Assembly: GCA_024280335.1 (NCBI GenBank)
Contig: JAJRQI010000071.1
Location: 33,003-97,002, forward strand
Reading direction: 5' to 3'
Source of the DNA: Deltaproteobacteria bacterium
Lineage (GTDB): Bacteria; Desulfobacterota; Desulfuromonadia; Desulfuromonadales; Geopsychrobacteraceae
DNA length: 64,000 bases
The position numbers and the translations under genes were made by a program. Positions 1 to 9,102 of the stretch are shown in pieces; the first letter of the stretch is position 1; the number at the start of each line of letters is the position of its first letter. The notes beneath the pieces were generated by a model that saw only the letters and a list, made by a program, of their open reading frames with translations, had not been told where the DNA came from and searched no databases.

Positions 1-1
1 C

Positions 2-2113
2 TTCAGCCTGCCGGAAGAGAAGCTGTTGATCATCAGCGAAGAGGAGATCTTCGGTCGCCGCAGCCATCGGCAGAAGAAGAGCGGCCGGCAGCGTGCGCGT
101 AAACTGATGAGCAGTCTGGCCGAGCTTAAAGACGGCGATTACATCGTGCATACCGATCATGGCATCGGCAGGTATCTCGGCCTGACCCATCTGCAGACCG
201 GTCCGGTCGAAGGCGATTTTTTGCACCTGGAATACGCCGGTAACGACAAGCTCTACCTGCCGATCGACAAGATCGAGAAGATGCAGAAATACCAGGGGGG
301 CGAAGGCTCGGCGCCGAAACTGGATAAGATGGGTGGCCAGGGCTGGGAGAAGGCCCGCCTGAAAGCCCGCGCCGCAGTTGAGGAGTTGGCCCGGCAACTG
401 CTGGAGTTGTACGCCAAACGGGAACTGCGCCAGGGTTTTGCCTTCTCGGCGCCCGATCAACTCTACCGCGAGTTCGAAGCGACCTTCCCTTACGAGGAGA
501 CCGCCGATCAGCTGCAGGCAATTGAGGAAACCATCGAAGATATGCAGTCGTCGAAGCCGATGGATCGGCTGGTCTGCGGCGATGTCGGCTACGGTAAAAC
601 CGAGGTCGCCCTGCGCGCCGCGGTCAAGGCGGTCCTCGACAGCAAGCAGGTGGCGCTGCTGGTGCCGACCACCGTGCTGGCCCGGCAGCACTGGCAAAGT
701 TTCAAAAAACGGCTGGCGGAGTTCCCGGTGCGGGTCGAGATGGTCTCGCGTTTCCGTAGTCCGGCGGAAAATAGAAAAACTCTGGAAGCTGCGGCAGCAG
801 GCAAGATCGACATTCTGATCGGCACCCATCGGCTGCTGCAACGGGATGTCCGCTTCAAGGACCTGGGGCTGGTGATTGTCGATGAGGAGCAGCGCTTCGG
901 CGTCAGTCACAAAGAGAAGCTCAAGCAGTTACGCGCCGAGGTCGACATCCTGACCCTCTCGGCGACGCCGATCCCGCGCACCCTGCATATGGGACTGACC
1001 GGGATGCGCGACCTGTCGGTGATCGAAACCGCGCCGGTCGACCGCTTGGCGATCCGCACCTATGTGACCCGCTTTGACGATGAGCTGATCCGTCAGGCGA
1101 TCCTGCGCGAACTGCGTCGCGGCGGCCAAGTCTACTTTGTCCACAACCGGGTGCAGACCATCGATGCGATGGCCGAACAGCTCAAAGCATTGGTGCCGGA
1201 AGCGAAGATCTCGGTCGGTCACGGCCAGCTGCCGGAAAAGCAGCTGGAACAGGTGATGCTCGATTTTATCGAGGGGAAGAGCAACCTGCTGCTCGCTTCG
1301 ACGATTATCGAGAACGGTCTGGATATTCCGCGTGCCAACACCATCATCATTAATCGGGCCGACTGCTTCGGCCTGTCGCAACTCTACCAGCTGCGCGGCC
1401 GGGTCGGTCGCAGCGACCGCCGTGCCTATGCCTACCTGCTGATCCCCGGCGAGGCCGCGCTGACCCGCGAGGCGCGCGAGCGGCTGCGGGTGCTGCAGGA
1501 GTTGACCGAACTGGGCGCCGGATTCCGCATCGCCAGCCACGACCTGGAACTGCGCGGCGCCGGCGACTTGCTCGGTGCCAAACAGTCGGGGCCGATCGCC
1601 GCAATCGGCTTCGACCTCTACACCGAACTGCTCGAAGAGACGATCAACAAGCTGCGCGGCAAGGAACATGAGGAGCGGATCGACCCGGAGATCCGTCTCG
1701 GTCTGTCGGCTTTTTTCTCGGAGAAATATCTGCCCGATCCGAACCAGCGGTTGCAGTTCTATCAGCGGATGGCCAGTGCCGAGGACGATCAGCAGCTGTT
1801 CGAGTTGCGCGAAGAGTTGCGCGATCGCTACGGTGAATTACCCGCCGCCGGAGAGTTGCTGTTCAGCAACATGCGCTTGCGGATTCTGCTGAAAAAACTG
1901 CGCATTGAACTGCTCGAATTTGATGGTCGTCGCCTCAGCCTGTTGTTCCATGCCAGTACCCGGGTTGCACCGGAACAGATCCGCGGCCTGTTGACCGAAC
2001 AACCCGACCGCTATCGGTTGTCAGCCGACTTTAAGCTGGGGATCGAGCTGGGTCGGCTGAAGGGGGATGAGCTGCTGCTGCAGGTGAGAAAAGAATTGCA
2101 ACAATTTTTCTGA
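2..2113 (+). CDS. mfd: Transcription-repair coupling factor Mfd, C-terminal part (5' end outside window)
   Basis: The reading frame is open from base 2, so this is the last 703 residues of a protein that is usually about 1150 residues long. Seen: the RNA-polymerase interaction region (HTDHGIGRYLGL), a Walker A motif GDVGYGKTE, the DEEQRFGV box, LSATPIPRT, and RecG/Mfd-type motifs ending in QLRGRVGRS, followed by the C-terminal TRCF domain. Mfd is an SF2 translocase that pushes stalled RNA polymerase off lesions and recruits UvrA. The N-terminal UvrB-like part lies upstream of the window. It is followed, with about 118 bases between, by two envelope chaperone genes in the same direction. Confidence 0.97.
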   Translation, partial: FSLPEEKLLIISEEEIFGRRSHRQKKSGRQRARKLMSSLAELKDGDYIVHTDHGIGRYLGLTHLQTGPVEGDFLHLEYAGNDKLYLPIDKIEKMQKYQGGEGSAPKLDKMGGQGWEKARLKARAAVEELARQLLELYAKRELRQGFAFSAPDQLYREFEATFPYEETADQLQAIEETIEDMQSSKPMDRLVCGDVGYGKTEVALRAAVKAVLDSKQVALLVPTTVLARQHWQSFKKRLAEFPVRVEMVSRFRSPAENRKTLEAAAAGKIDILIGTHRLLQRDVRFKDLGLVIVDEEQRFGVSHKEKLKQLRAEVDILTLSATPIPRTLHMGLTGMRDLSVIETAPVDRLAIRTYVTRFDDELIRQAILRELRRGGQVYFVHNRVQTIDAMAEQLKALVPEAKISVGHGQLPEKQLEQVMLDFIEGKSNLLLASTIIENGLDIPRANTIIINRADCFGLSQLYQLRGRVGRSDRRAYAYLLIPGEAALTREARERLRVLQELTELGAGFRIASHDLELRGAGDLLGAKQSGPIAAIGFDLYTELLEETINKLRGKEHEERIDPEIRLGLSAFFSEKYLPDPNQRLQFYQRMASAEDDQQLFELREELRDRYGELPAAGELLFSNMRLRILLKKLRIELLEFDGRRLSLLFHASTRVAPEQIRGLLTEQPDRYRLSADFKLGIELGRLKGDELLLQVRKELQQFF

Positions 2114-2231
2114 CTGTGCCATGATCGATGGCGGCGCAAAATTTTTGCTTAGCCATCTAATTCTTTTGAGCGAGAGCGATCATGATCAGCCGCTCTTGCG
2201 CCTCTCTTCCGAGCGTTTGGGGACCAACTTT

Positions 2232-3212
2232 GTGAACTTGCCGCTCCGGTTTTTTCTGCTGTTTTTCCTGCTCGGTACGGCCGCCTGTCAACAACAGGAA
2301 CCGCCGCCGCTGCCGCTGTTGACGGTCGGCCAGCGGCAGCTGAGCCTGGGGCAATTTGAGCGGGAGCTGCAGAGCAGTTATCCCGATTTTTCCAGCCTGG
2401 AGAAGGACGCGCAGCTAGCGCTGAAAAAACAGCTGATCAACCAGTTGATCGAACGGGAAATGATTCTCGGTGAAACCGATCGCCTGGCAGTCCAGATCGG
2501 ACCGGATGAGCTGGATGCGGCGCTGCGTAAATTGCGCGGCAGCTATTCGGCGGAGGAATTTACCGGGATTCTGCGGGAAGCGGGACAGACTCAAGCCAGC
2601 TGGAGTACCGCTTTGAAGTTGCGTCTGCTGACGGAAAAGGTCAGTGCGGCGGTGATTGGATCGCTGAGTCAGGTTAGCGCGCAGGAGGCTGAAGCCTACT
2701 ATCTGCAACATCGCGACAGCTTTCGCCGACCGGCAGAACTGCGGGCCAGGCAGATGCTGCTGCCTGACATCGGGACGGCTAAGCATATTCTCAAGCGGCT
2801 GCGCGACGGCGAAAAGTTCGCCGCGCTGGCAAAGGAGAACTCCCGTTCTCCCGATCGAGAAACGGGCGGCAACCTCGGCTACTTTTCTCAGGGACAACTA
2901 CCGGCCGAATTTGATAAGGTGCTGTTCCGTCTGCCGACCGGCCAGGTCAGCGACCCGGTGGAAAGCCCCTACGGAATTCACCTGTTTCTGGTCGAACGGC
3001 GCCGGAAAGCCGGTCTGCGACCCTATAAACAGGTCGAAGGTGAAATTATTGCCCTGCTGAAGCAGCAAAAAGAGGAGGATGTGTTTCAGCTCTGGCTGGA
3101 TAAGCTGCATGAACAAACTTCGGTGAAGGTCAACTGGCAACTGTTGCTGGAGGAAAAACCACCGGAAGATAGATTATTCAAAACTCTCAAAACGTTTTTG
3201 GAGGATATATGA
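2232..3212 (+). CDS. PpiC-type (parvulin) peptidyl-prolyl isomerase lipoprotein
   Basis: I chose the GTG at 2232 rather than the far upstream ATG at 2121 because translation from 2232 gives a clean lipoprotein signal: MNLPLRF, a hydrophobic stretch, then a lipobox-like GTAAC around residue 18. The protein then has 326 residues. A SurA-like N-terminal helical region is followed by a parvulin domain at about residues 175-280 (ELRARQMLLP, SRSPDRETGGNLGYFSQGQ, FRLPTGQVSDPV, SPYGIHLFLV). The role is probably folding or quality control of outer-membrane proteins in the periplasm. Its stop overlaps the start of the next SurA-like gene by four bases (ATGA), indicating translational coupling. The GTG start has only a weak Shine-Dalgarno sequence. 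Confidence 0.9.
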   Translation: MNLPLRFFLLFFLLGTAACQQQEPPPLPLLTVGQRQLSLGQFERELQSSYPDFSSLEKDAQLALKKQLINQLIEREMILGETDRLAVQIGPDELDAALRKLRGSYSAEEFTGILREAGQTQASWSTALKLRLLTEKVSAAVIGSLSQVSAQEAEAYYLQHRDSFRRPAELRARQMLLPDIGTAKHILKRLRDGEKFAALAKENSRSPDRETGGNLGYFSQGQLPAEFDKVLFRLPTGQVSDPVESPYGIHLFLVERRRKAGLRPYKQVEGEIIALLKQQKEEDVFQLWLDKLHEQTSVKVNWQLLLEEKPPEDRLFKTLKTFLEDI

Positions 3213-4156
3213 TCAGACCATTTGTGTTACTGCTGTTGCTGGCCGGTCTGTTGTCGGCCAACCCGGCTCTGGCGAAAACCTTGAGCAAGGTTGTTGCGGT
3301 GGTCAATAACGACATCATCAGCTCCTATCGGCTGGACAAGGCAGTTCTTGCCGCGCTGGAAAAATACCCCCAGAGCAACCAGTTGACTGCTCAGCAGTTT
3401 GACCAGCTGCGCGAGAACACGTTGGAGCAGCTGATCAATGAAAAATTGGCCAAACAACGGATCAAGGAACTCGGCCTGCGGGTCGGTGAAGCTGAGCTGA
3501 ATGCGGCGATCGAAGATGTTCAGCGCAAAAACAACCTGACCCGTACCATGCTGAAAAGCGCCCTGGAAGCTCAGGGGATGGACTTTGCCAGCTACCGTGC
3601 GCAACTCAAGGAGGGGATTCTCCGCTACAAGCTGCTCGGTCGTGAGGTCAACTACAAGGTCCAGGTGACCAGCGGTGAAGTGCGCGAATATTTCCGCGAG
3701 CATATCGACGAATACCGGGCGACCCCCAAGGTTCGGGTCAGCAATATCAGCTATCCGTTGCCGGTTGCTGACGAAGAAAAACTTGCTGAGCTGCGCAAGC
3801 AGGCTGCCGTGACCCGTGATCTGTTGTCGAGCGGTGAACCGCCGGAGACCGTTCTGGCGGCACAGGGGGATGTCGCCAGCATCACTGACCTGGGTGAACT
3901 GGTCGAATCAGAGTTGACCGAGCATATGCGCAAAGCGTTGGCCGGTCTCGATATCGGCCAGGTGAGTGAGTTGATGGAGATGAACGGGCAACTCCACATG
4001 TTTCTGGTCACTGATCGCAACCCGGGTGATATTCACCTTTTCGACCGGGTCAAGGGGGAGATCGAGCAGATCATCGAAAAGAAAAAGACCGAGATCCGCT
4101 ATAAGGAATGGACCCAGGAGCTGCGGGACGATGGCTACGTTGATATCCGTATTTGA
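3209..4156 (+). CDS. SurA-like periplasmic chaperone / peptidyl-prolyl isomerase
   Basis: A 315-residue protein with a Sec signal peptide (MIRPFVLLLLLAGLLSANPALA) followed by the SurA N-terminal signature SKVVAVVNNDIISSYRL. The middle has the SurA helical core (EQLINEKLAKQRIKELGL). The C-terminal half is a divergent parvulin domain (TPKVRVSNI to VTDRNPGDI) without the conserved GGDLG-type segment, so isomerase activity may be absent and the chaperone role primary. GGAGG sits six bases before the ATG. It is coupled to the upstream ppiC gene, and the mfd-ppiC-surA order suggests an outer-membrane biogenesis unit. Confidence 0.9.
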   Translation: MIRPFVLLLLLAGLLSANPALAKTLSKVVAVVNNDIISSYRLDKAVLAALEKYPQSNQLTAQQFDQLRENTLEQLINEKLAKQRIKELGLRVGEAELNAAIEDVQRKNNLTRTMLKSALEAQGMDFASYRAQLKEGILRYKLLGREVNYKVQVTSGEVREYFREHIDEYRATPKVRVSNISYPLPVADEEKLAELRKQAAVTRDLLSSGEPPETVLAAQGDVASITDLGELVESELTEHMRKALAGLDIGQVSELMEMNGQLHMFLVTDRNPGDIHLFDRVKGEIEQIIEKKKTEIRYKEWTQELRDDGYVDIRI

Positions 4157-4267
4157 TTAATTCTGTTTCATTGGCTGTCATTGCAAAGTAGCCGTTTCCT
4201 GCTAGCCTCTGTAATCAACAAGACTATTTCCATTTGCACCACTGATATTTCCTGTGAGGGAGAGCCG

Positions 4268-5104
4268 ATGAAATCAGCAATTATTGTCGCCGAAGCTGCC
4301 GAAGAACGCCGGGCGATTGCACAATTTTTGAAGCCGACCGAACTTTTCAACCAGATACATTTTTGCGGAACCGGCGAAGAGGTCGACTTTCTGCTGGAAA
4401 ACAGCAACATCGACTGCATCTTCTGTGATGTCTATGCACAACACAAAGAGGCACGTCCCTTTACGGCACGACTGGTTGAAGTTGCCGATAGCTACCGGCT
4501 GCAGCTGGTTTTCTTCTCCCATCTTGATCCGGCCGAACTCTCGCAGTTAGGAGTTCTACCCGCCGGAGCACAGTGTTTAAACTACCAGGCATCACCGGCC
4601 AGCACCACGGCGCTGCTCAGCCACCTGTTGCGGGAGCCGCTGGCGGCAAAGGGGGCGACAGCAAAAAACCTGAGTGATAATCTGATCGATCACAGTTCCG
4701 GAATCTATAATCGCTTTTACTTTGATGCTCTCCTCGATCAGGAGCTGTCCCGCTCCAAGCTGACCGGACGACCCTTTTCACTGCTGTTGATCGAACCGCA
4801 GAGTCATGAAAAATCAACTCTGGATGAAAATTGGTCTGCACTGTTCCCCTCGGTCACACTGACCATCAAGGAACAGATCAGAGCTTCGGATCTGCTCTGC
4901 CGGATCGAAAAGAAGCGTTTGGCCCTGCTGCTGCCGGAAACGACCTCCTCGAATGCCGAGCGGGTGATCAAGCGGATTCAAAGCCGGGTGCTGGAACTGG
5001 CCGATGGATTCCCTGTTTCCCTGAAGTTCGGCCTGGTTTCACCGCATCAGGCTAACCATTTCAATCGCCACGGCTTGTTGAGTGCCGCGGAAGCTGCGTT
5101 GTAA
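4268..5104 (+). CDS. Receiver-like protein with degenerate GGDEF domain
   Basis: A 278-residue protein; the ATG at 4268 is preferred (GGGAGAG just upstream) over ATG 4181. Residues 1-125 resemble a response-regulator receiver fold (SAIIVAEAAEERRAIAQFL, IDCIFCDVYAQHKEA). From about residue 140 the GGDEF start signature SSGIYNRFYFDALLDQELSR is present, but the GGDEF catalytic loop is replaced by RIEKKR and the domain ends early. Diguanylate cyclase activity is therefore unlikely; a receptor or scaffold function is more plausible. A single gene between the surA operon and a convergent minus-strand operon. Family assignment is by pattern only. Confidence 0.75.
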   Translation: MKSAIIVAEAAEERRAIAQFLKPTELFNQIHFCGTGEEVDFLLENSNIDCIFCDVYAQHKEARPFTARLVEVADSYRLQLVFFSHLDPAELSQLGVLPAGAQCLNYQASPASTTALLSHLLREPLAAKGATAKNLSDNLIDHSSGIYNRFYFDALLDQELSRSKLTGRPFSLLLIEPQSHEKSTLDENWSALFPSVTLTIKEQIRASDLLCRIEKKRLALLLPETTSSNAERVIKRIQSRVLELADGFPVSLKFGLVSPHQANHFNRHGLLSAAEAAL

Positions 5105-5122
5105 GCGAATTCTCGGCTGTGC

Positions 5123-5794
5123 TCAAAGCGACGCCAGCCAGATGCAGTGGCGGGCCCCCTTGCCCCGACCGATGGCACGGGGGCGCGTCTCTTCGACGGT
5201 AAAACCGGCCTGTTGCAGGCGTTTGCTGAAGAGGGCATCGGGGGCGACCGACCAGACCGCCAATACGCCCTGCGGTTTGAGGGCTTTGCGCGCCGCGCGC
5301 AGCCCGGCCGGGCCGTAGAGCCAACTGTTCTCCGGTTGCGTTAAACCTTGCGGGCCGTTATCGACGTCGAGCAGGATCGCGTCGAAGGCGCGTGCTGATT
5401 GTTTCAGCAGCCTGGCAACATCGCCGACCTCTACCCTGACCCGTCGATCCTGCAGCGGGTCTCCGGCCAGATGGCCGAAAATCTTCCGGTTCCACTCCAC
5501 CAGCCCCGTCACCAGTTCGGCGACGACGACCGTTGCGTTTTTCGGCAGATGCTGCAGCGCGGCGGCGGTGGTAAAGCCCATCCCCAGTCCGCCGATCAGG
5601 ATTTGCGGCTGCTGCCGCTGCGCAACCCGTCGGCAACTGAGTTTCGCCAGCGCCTCTTCGGAACCGTGGGCGCGGCTGTTCATCAGTTCGCAGTTATTGA
5701 CGCGGATCGAGTACTCTTCTCCCCGTTTCGACAGGCGCAGTTCGCCGCCCTGGTTCGGGATTATCGCACTATCGAGGGTTTCCCAGGGGATCAT
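5123..5794 (-). CDS. Spermidine-synthase-like methyltransferase-fold protein
   Basis: 223 residues starting MIPWETLDSAII; the start codon overlaps the stop of the upstream methyltransferase (ATGA), with GAAGAGAAG as ribosome site. Seen: the SpeE-like glycine motif ILIGGLGMGFTTAAAL, the acidic AELVTGLVEWNR and the ILLDVDNGP segment. This belongs to the spermine/spermidine synthase superfamily, but it is shorter than SpeE and lacks the N-terminal beta-barrel, as in uncharacterised SpeE-like proteins, so the substrate is unknown. Last gene of a three-gene minus-strand unit. Confidence 0.8.
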   Translation of the reverse strand: MIPWETLDSAIIPNQGGELRLSKRGEEYSIRVNNCELMNSRAHGSEEALAKLSCRRVAQRQQPQILIGGLGMGFTTAAALQHLPKNATVVVAELVTGLVEWNRKIFGHLAGDPLQDRRVRVEVGDVARLLKQSARAFDAILLDVDNGPQGLTQPENSWLYGPAGLRAARKALKPQGVLAVWSVAPDALFSKRLQQAGFTVEETRPRAIGRGKGARHCIWLASL

Positions 5795-6681
5795 CGCTTC
5801 TCTTCCATGGTCGATATCCGGCCGAAATCTTTTTTGCACTGCCGGCAATGCCACTCGGGGGCATCCCGCTGCAGCAGACAGCCGCCGGCGATGATCTGTC
5901 CCGAGTCCAGGCCGTGGAGGATCTGCCGGGTCAGGGCCGGTTTGCCGTAGACAATTTTACCGACCTTGTCGCTGTCGCAGAACGGGCAGTGCGGGTAGCC
6001 GGCGGGGTCGAAATCCTGATTGCGGCTTGCGGTAATGCTGGTGGCGCCGGGGTCCGGCTTGCGGGCTGCTCCGCGGATGGTGCGGTGGACAATCGCCGGT
6101 GCCCCGAGCAGGACTTCATCCTTGCAGCTTTGCAGCAGAAACCCGGCAGCTTTTATCGCCCGGCCGGTGTCGCGGGTCAGGTGACAATTGCCGCAGCAGC
6201 AACTCCAGAACGGTTCTATACGCCGCTGCCAGCGGCGGGTACTCGGTTTGAGGGCGACGACATGCTCGAGAAACAGCAAGGTGCCGCCCGGCCGCAGCAG
6301 CCGATAGAGCTCAGTCAGGGTTTGCTGTAGATCTGTGACCGAGCAAAGCACCAAGGTGGAGACGATGGTATCCAGGGAGTTGTCCGGCAGGTCGATCGCG
6401 GCCGCATTCCAGTCGGTCAGTTGTGGCTTTCCCCTGTTGTGTTGTCGCAGCCGATTCAGCAGCTTGGCCCGCATCTGCTGATCCGGTTCGCTGAGGATAA
6501 GTTTCGTGTCTGGCGGGTAGTGTTGTAGGTTGATCCCGGTTCCCGCGCCGATTTCCAGCACCTGGCCCTGCGCGGCAGCCATCAGCTCTGCGCGCCAGTC
6601 GTGCAGGCAGAGCTTTTCGCTGCGCTGCATGACCCAGTCGTAAGTCTGGGCCATTATGAAGGCACTGATCGGGCGAAACAT
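5791..6681 (-). CDS. SAM-dependent methyltransferase with C-terminal zinc-ribbon-like domain
   Basis: 296 residues. Residues 1-200 are a class I (Methyltransf_11-like) domain: motif I VLEIGAGTGINL near residue 41, ILSEPDQQM, STLVLCSVTDL and LLRPGGTLLFLEHV. The phospholipid N-methyltransferase/UbiE-like group is the closest match in style. After residue 225 there is an extra Cys-rich tail with CPFCDSDKVG and a later CRQCKKDFGR, two CxxC knuckles that look like a treble-clef zinc ribbon. The substrate is not apparent. It lies six bases downstream of the exported coiled-coil gene and is translationally coupled to the SpeE-like gene. Confidence 0.82.
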   Translation of the reverse strand: MFRPISAFIMAQTYDWVMQRSEKLCLHDWRAELMAAAQGQVLEIGAGTGINLQHYPPDTKLILSEPDQQMRAKLLNRLRQHNRGKPQLTDWNAAAIDLPDNSLDTIVSTLVLCSVTDLQQTLTELYRLLRPGGTLLFLEHVVALKPSTRRWQRRIEPFWSCCCGNCHLTRDTGRAIKAAGFLLQSCKDEVLLGAPAIVHRTIRGAARKPDPGATSITASRNQDFDPAGYPHCPFCDSDKVGKIVYGKPALTRQILHGLDSGQIIAGGCLLQRDAPEWHCRQCKKDFGRISTMEEKR

Positions 6682-6687
6682 GATTTC

Positions 6688-7209
6688 CTACTCAAGCTCG
6701 AGGTGGCGTTCGACAAAGTCCTCGACGCTGTCAATCTGACTTTGCAGTTCGATGATTTTATTATCGTACTCCAGCAGTTCGCTGTCGACCCTGGTCAGCC
6801 GTTGTTTGAGCATTTTTAATTGTTCCTGTACTTCCTGCTTGCTCAGCCGGTCTTTGTTGTTGCCGGTCTGTTCCTCGATCTGCTCGATCCGCTGTTCCCA
6901 CTGGCGGATAATATCCTCAAAGCGGGTCCTGGACGTATTGCTCCGCTGTTTGTCGCGTTCGAGCTGTTCGATCCGCCGCGAGCGAAAGTTCAGGTAGGCA
7001 ACGGCGATATCCAGTTTGCGCAGGATTGTTTGCTGACTGTTCTGCTGTGTCTGGCTATAGAGTAATTCGGTCAGTCGATCGACCGAGGTCGACAGGTTGC
7101 GGATCTCCAGAGAGATGATCTCGGCAGTTGCCGACTCCTCGGCGGCGGATGACAGTAGCGGCAGGCCGGCGATCAGCAGGAACAGCAGCAGTGATAATTT
7201 TTTTAGCAT
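6688..7209 (-). CDS. Exported coiled-coil protein of unknown function
   Basis: 173 residues with a Sec signal peptide (MLKKLSLLLFLLIAGLPLLSSAAEE). From about residue 35 to the end the protein is almost entirely helical and charged, with long heptad-like stretches (EQRIEQIEEQTG, LKQRLTRVDSELLEYDNKIIELQ), so a periplasmic coiled coil is likely. No catalytic motif is visible. First gene of a minus-strand unit with a methyltransferase and a SpeE-like gene; GGGAGGGGAAAATGC precedes the start. I do not recognise a named family. Confidence 0.8.
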   Translation of the reverse strand: MLKKLSLLLFLLIAGLPLLSSAAEESATAEIISLEIRNLSTSVDRLTELLYSQTQQNSQQTILRKLDIAVAYLNFRSRRIEQLERDKQRSNTSRTRFEDIIRQWEQRIEQIEEQTGNNKDRLSKQEVQEQLKMLKQRLTRVDSELLEYDNKIIELQSQIDSVEDFVERHLELE

Positions 7210-7334
7210 TTTCCCCTCCCAGGTGGTGTTGTGATAATTTGCTTGGTTGTAGCAGGATCAGCAGGTGATTAATAGGCAAATATTGCCTGCCGGTTTGCTC
7301 TCGGTGTTGCTGTCTTGCCAGTCTGGGACAGCGC

Positions 7335-8276
7335 ATGTATAGTCGCGGCATGGATGCACTGGTGATCAAAAATCTGTACAAATCGTTTGCTGGAACCGTT
7401 GTTGTCAAGGGGGTCGATTTCACCATCAAGCAGGGTGAAATTCTCGGTCTGCTCGGTCCGAACGGCGCGGGGAAAAGTACCATTATCAATATGATCGTCG
7501 GGGTTGCCCGGATCGATTCCGGAAGCATCACTGCGTTCGGTTACGACAATCAGCGGGATTACCGCAAAACCCGACAGATGCTCGGGGTGGTACATCAGGA
7601 GGTTGTTATCGACAACTTCTTTACCATCGATCAGGCGCTTAAACTGCACGCCGGCTATTACGGGGTCAAGGATGATCCGGTCTGGCGGCAGTTGCTGATC
7701 GACAAACTCGGCCTGCGGCCGCATCTGGACAAGGTGATGCTGAAGCTCTCCGGCGGCATGAAGCGCCGCTTTATGATTGCCAAGGCGCTGATCCACCGGC
7801 CGCAACTGCTGATTCTGGATGAGCCGACCGCCGGGGTCGATGTCGAGCTGCGCCACGGTCTCTGGGAGTTTGTCCGTGAGATCAACCGCGAGGGGACGAC
7901 CATCCTGTTGACCACGCACTATTTAGAAGAGGCGGAGGAGATGTGCGACCGGATCGCCATCATGCATCATGGTCAGCTGATCGCCATGGAAGCGACCCAT
8001 GAGCTGGTGCGCCGCTTGTCGAACCGGCAACTGCGCCTCTGGTTGGAGCTGCCGTTGCAAGAAATGCCGGTCGGCTTGGAGGCGTATCGGCCGAAGCTCA
8101 AGGAGGATGGCCGCCAACTGCTGCTCAATCTGCCGGCCGGGGAGAGCGCCGGGATCTTGCTGGGACGGATCTGCGAACTGGGCTTGAAGGTCCGTGACAT
8201 TGAAACCGACCAGAGCGGTCTTGAGGAGGTCTTTATCCAGCTGACCGGCCTGCAGGGGGCTGCGCATGGCCGCTAA
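7335..8276 (+). CDS. ABC transporter ATP-binding protein (ABC-2 exporter type)
   Basis: 313 residues. Walker A LGPNGAGKST, Q-loop VHQEVVIDNFFT, signature LSGGMKRR, Walker B LLILDEPT followed by AGVDVE, and switch HYLEEAEEM are all present, so ATPase activity is expected. The sequence style resembles NodI/CcmA-type drug or polysaccharide exporter ATPases. The start may be the ATG at 7335 or 7350. It overlaps the permease gene by 11 bases, so the two make one transporter at the inner membrane. The substrate cannot be read from the sequence. Confidence 0.93.
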   Translation: MYSRGMDALVIKNLYKSFAGTVVVKGVDFTIKQGEILGLLGPNGAGKSTIINMIVGVARIDSGSITAFGYDNQRDYRKTRQMLGVVHQEVVIDNFFTIDQALKLHAGYYGVKDDPVWRQLLIDKLGLRPHLDKVMLKLSGGMKRRFMIAKALIHRPQLLILDEPTAGVDVELRHGLWEFVREINREGTTILLTTHYLEEAEEMCDRIAIMHHGQLIAMEATHELVRRLSNRQLRLWLELPLQEMPVGLEAYRPKLKEDGRQLLLNLPAGESAGILLGRICELGLKVRDIETDQSGLEEVFIQLTGLQGAAHGR

Positions 8277-9054
8277 ATCCTCACGTCAGTTCAATCCCTG
8301 GCTGCCGTTTGTCACCCTGCTGCGCAAGGAAATTCTGCGTTTCTGGCGGGTCTCCTCGCAGACCTTGCTGACGCCGATCATCACTGCTTCGCTCTATCTG
8401 TTTGTCTTCGGCGCTACCCTCGGCGAGCGACTCAACGTAATCGAAGCTTTCAGTTATGCCCAGTTTGTAATCCCCGGGCTGATCCTGATGGGAGTGATCA
8501 ACAACTCCTTTGCCAATACCTCTTCATCGCTGTTCATGTCGCGCTATCTCGGCGGGATCGTCGATCTGCTGGTGACGCCGGTCAGCCCGCCGCAGTTTAT
8601 TCTTGCCTATACCTTGGCGGCGATGCTGCGCGGCCTGCTGGTCGGCACGGTGGTCGGGTTGATTTCGACTCTGTTCGCCGAGCTGCCTTGGGAGGCCCCG
8701 CTGCTGGCAATCCTGATGGCGATGCTGGCCAGTTTTTTGTTTGCCCAGTTCGGTTTGATTGCGTCGATTTTTGCTCATAATTTCGATACCTTATCGATGT
8801 ACAGTAACTTTCTGATCCTGCCGCTGATCTATCTCGGCGGGGTTTTCTATCCGATTTCGATCCTGCCCGATCCCTGGCGAGGATTATCCTATCTGAACCC
8901 GCTTTTTTATCTGATCGACGGTTTTCGCCATGCACTGCTCGGGGTCGGCGATACCAGCTACCTGATGGCCTTCGGCGTCAGTGGCGCGATCGCCTTGGCG
9001 CTGTTCTGCTGGGCTGCCTGGTTGATCGGCAAGGGCTATCGGTTACGGATTTAA
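8266..9054 (+). CDS. ABC-2 type transporter permease
   Basis: 262 residues with about six hydrophobic membrane spans and the ABC-2 permease signature near the C-terminus (NFLILPLIYLGGVFYPI, LNPLFYLIDGFRHALLG). It overlaps the ATPase gene by 11 bases and is the membrane half of that exporter, resembling NodJ/YadH-type permeases. It is followed by the small AhpD-like selenoprotein gene after 48 bases, which contains the GGGAGG ribosome site of that gene; whether transcription continues is not clear. Confidence 0.92.
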   Translation: MAAKSSRQFNPWLPFVTLLRKEILRFWRVSSQTLLTPIITASLYLFVFGATLGERLNVIEAFSYAQFVIPGLILMGVINNSFANTSSSLFMSRYLGGIVDLLVTPVSPPQFILAYTLAAMLRGLLVGTVVGLISTLFAELPWEAPLLAILMAMLASFLFAQFGLIASIFAHNFDTLSMYSNFLILPLIYLGGVFYPISILPDPWRGLSYLNPLFYLIDGFRHALLGVGDTSYLMAFGVSGAIALALFCWAAWLIGKGYRLRI

Positions 9055-9102
9055 CCCAGCAACAGGCGGATTTTCCTGCTCCAGCCAAAAGGGAGGTTGA
9101 TC

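Noticed and set aside
929..1669. 246-codon minus-strand frame inside mfd
   Set aside because: Antisense shadow; the plus frame has all Mfd motifs.
4170..4200. Possible sigma54 promoter TTGGCTGTCATTGCA before the receiver-GGDEF gene
   Set aside because: Spacing between the GG and GC elements is two bases too short.
4181..4267. Upstream ATG for the receiver-GGDEF gene
   Set aside because: No ribosome site and the extra 29 residues do not resemble a receiver start.
7275..7287. Small palindrome GGCAAATATTGCC between the divergent operons at 7.2 kb
   Set aside because: Only five paired bases per arm; too weak to call an operator, though its location between divergent genes is suggestive.
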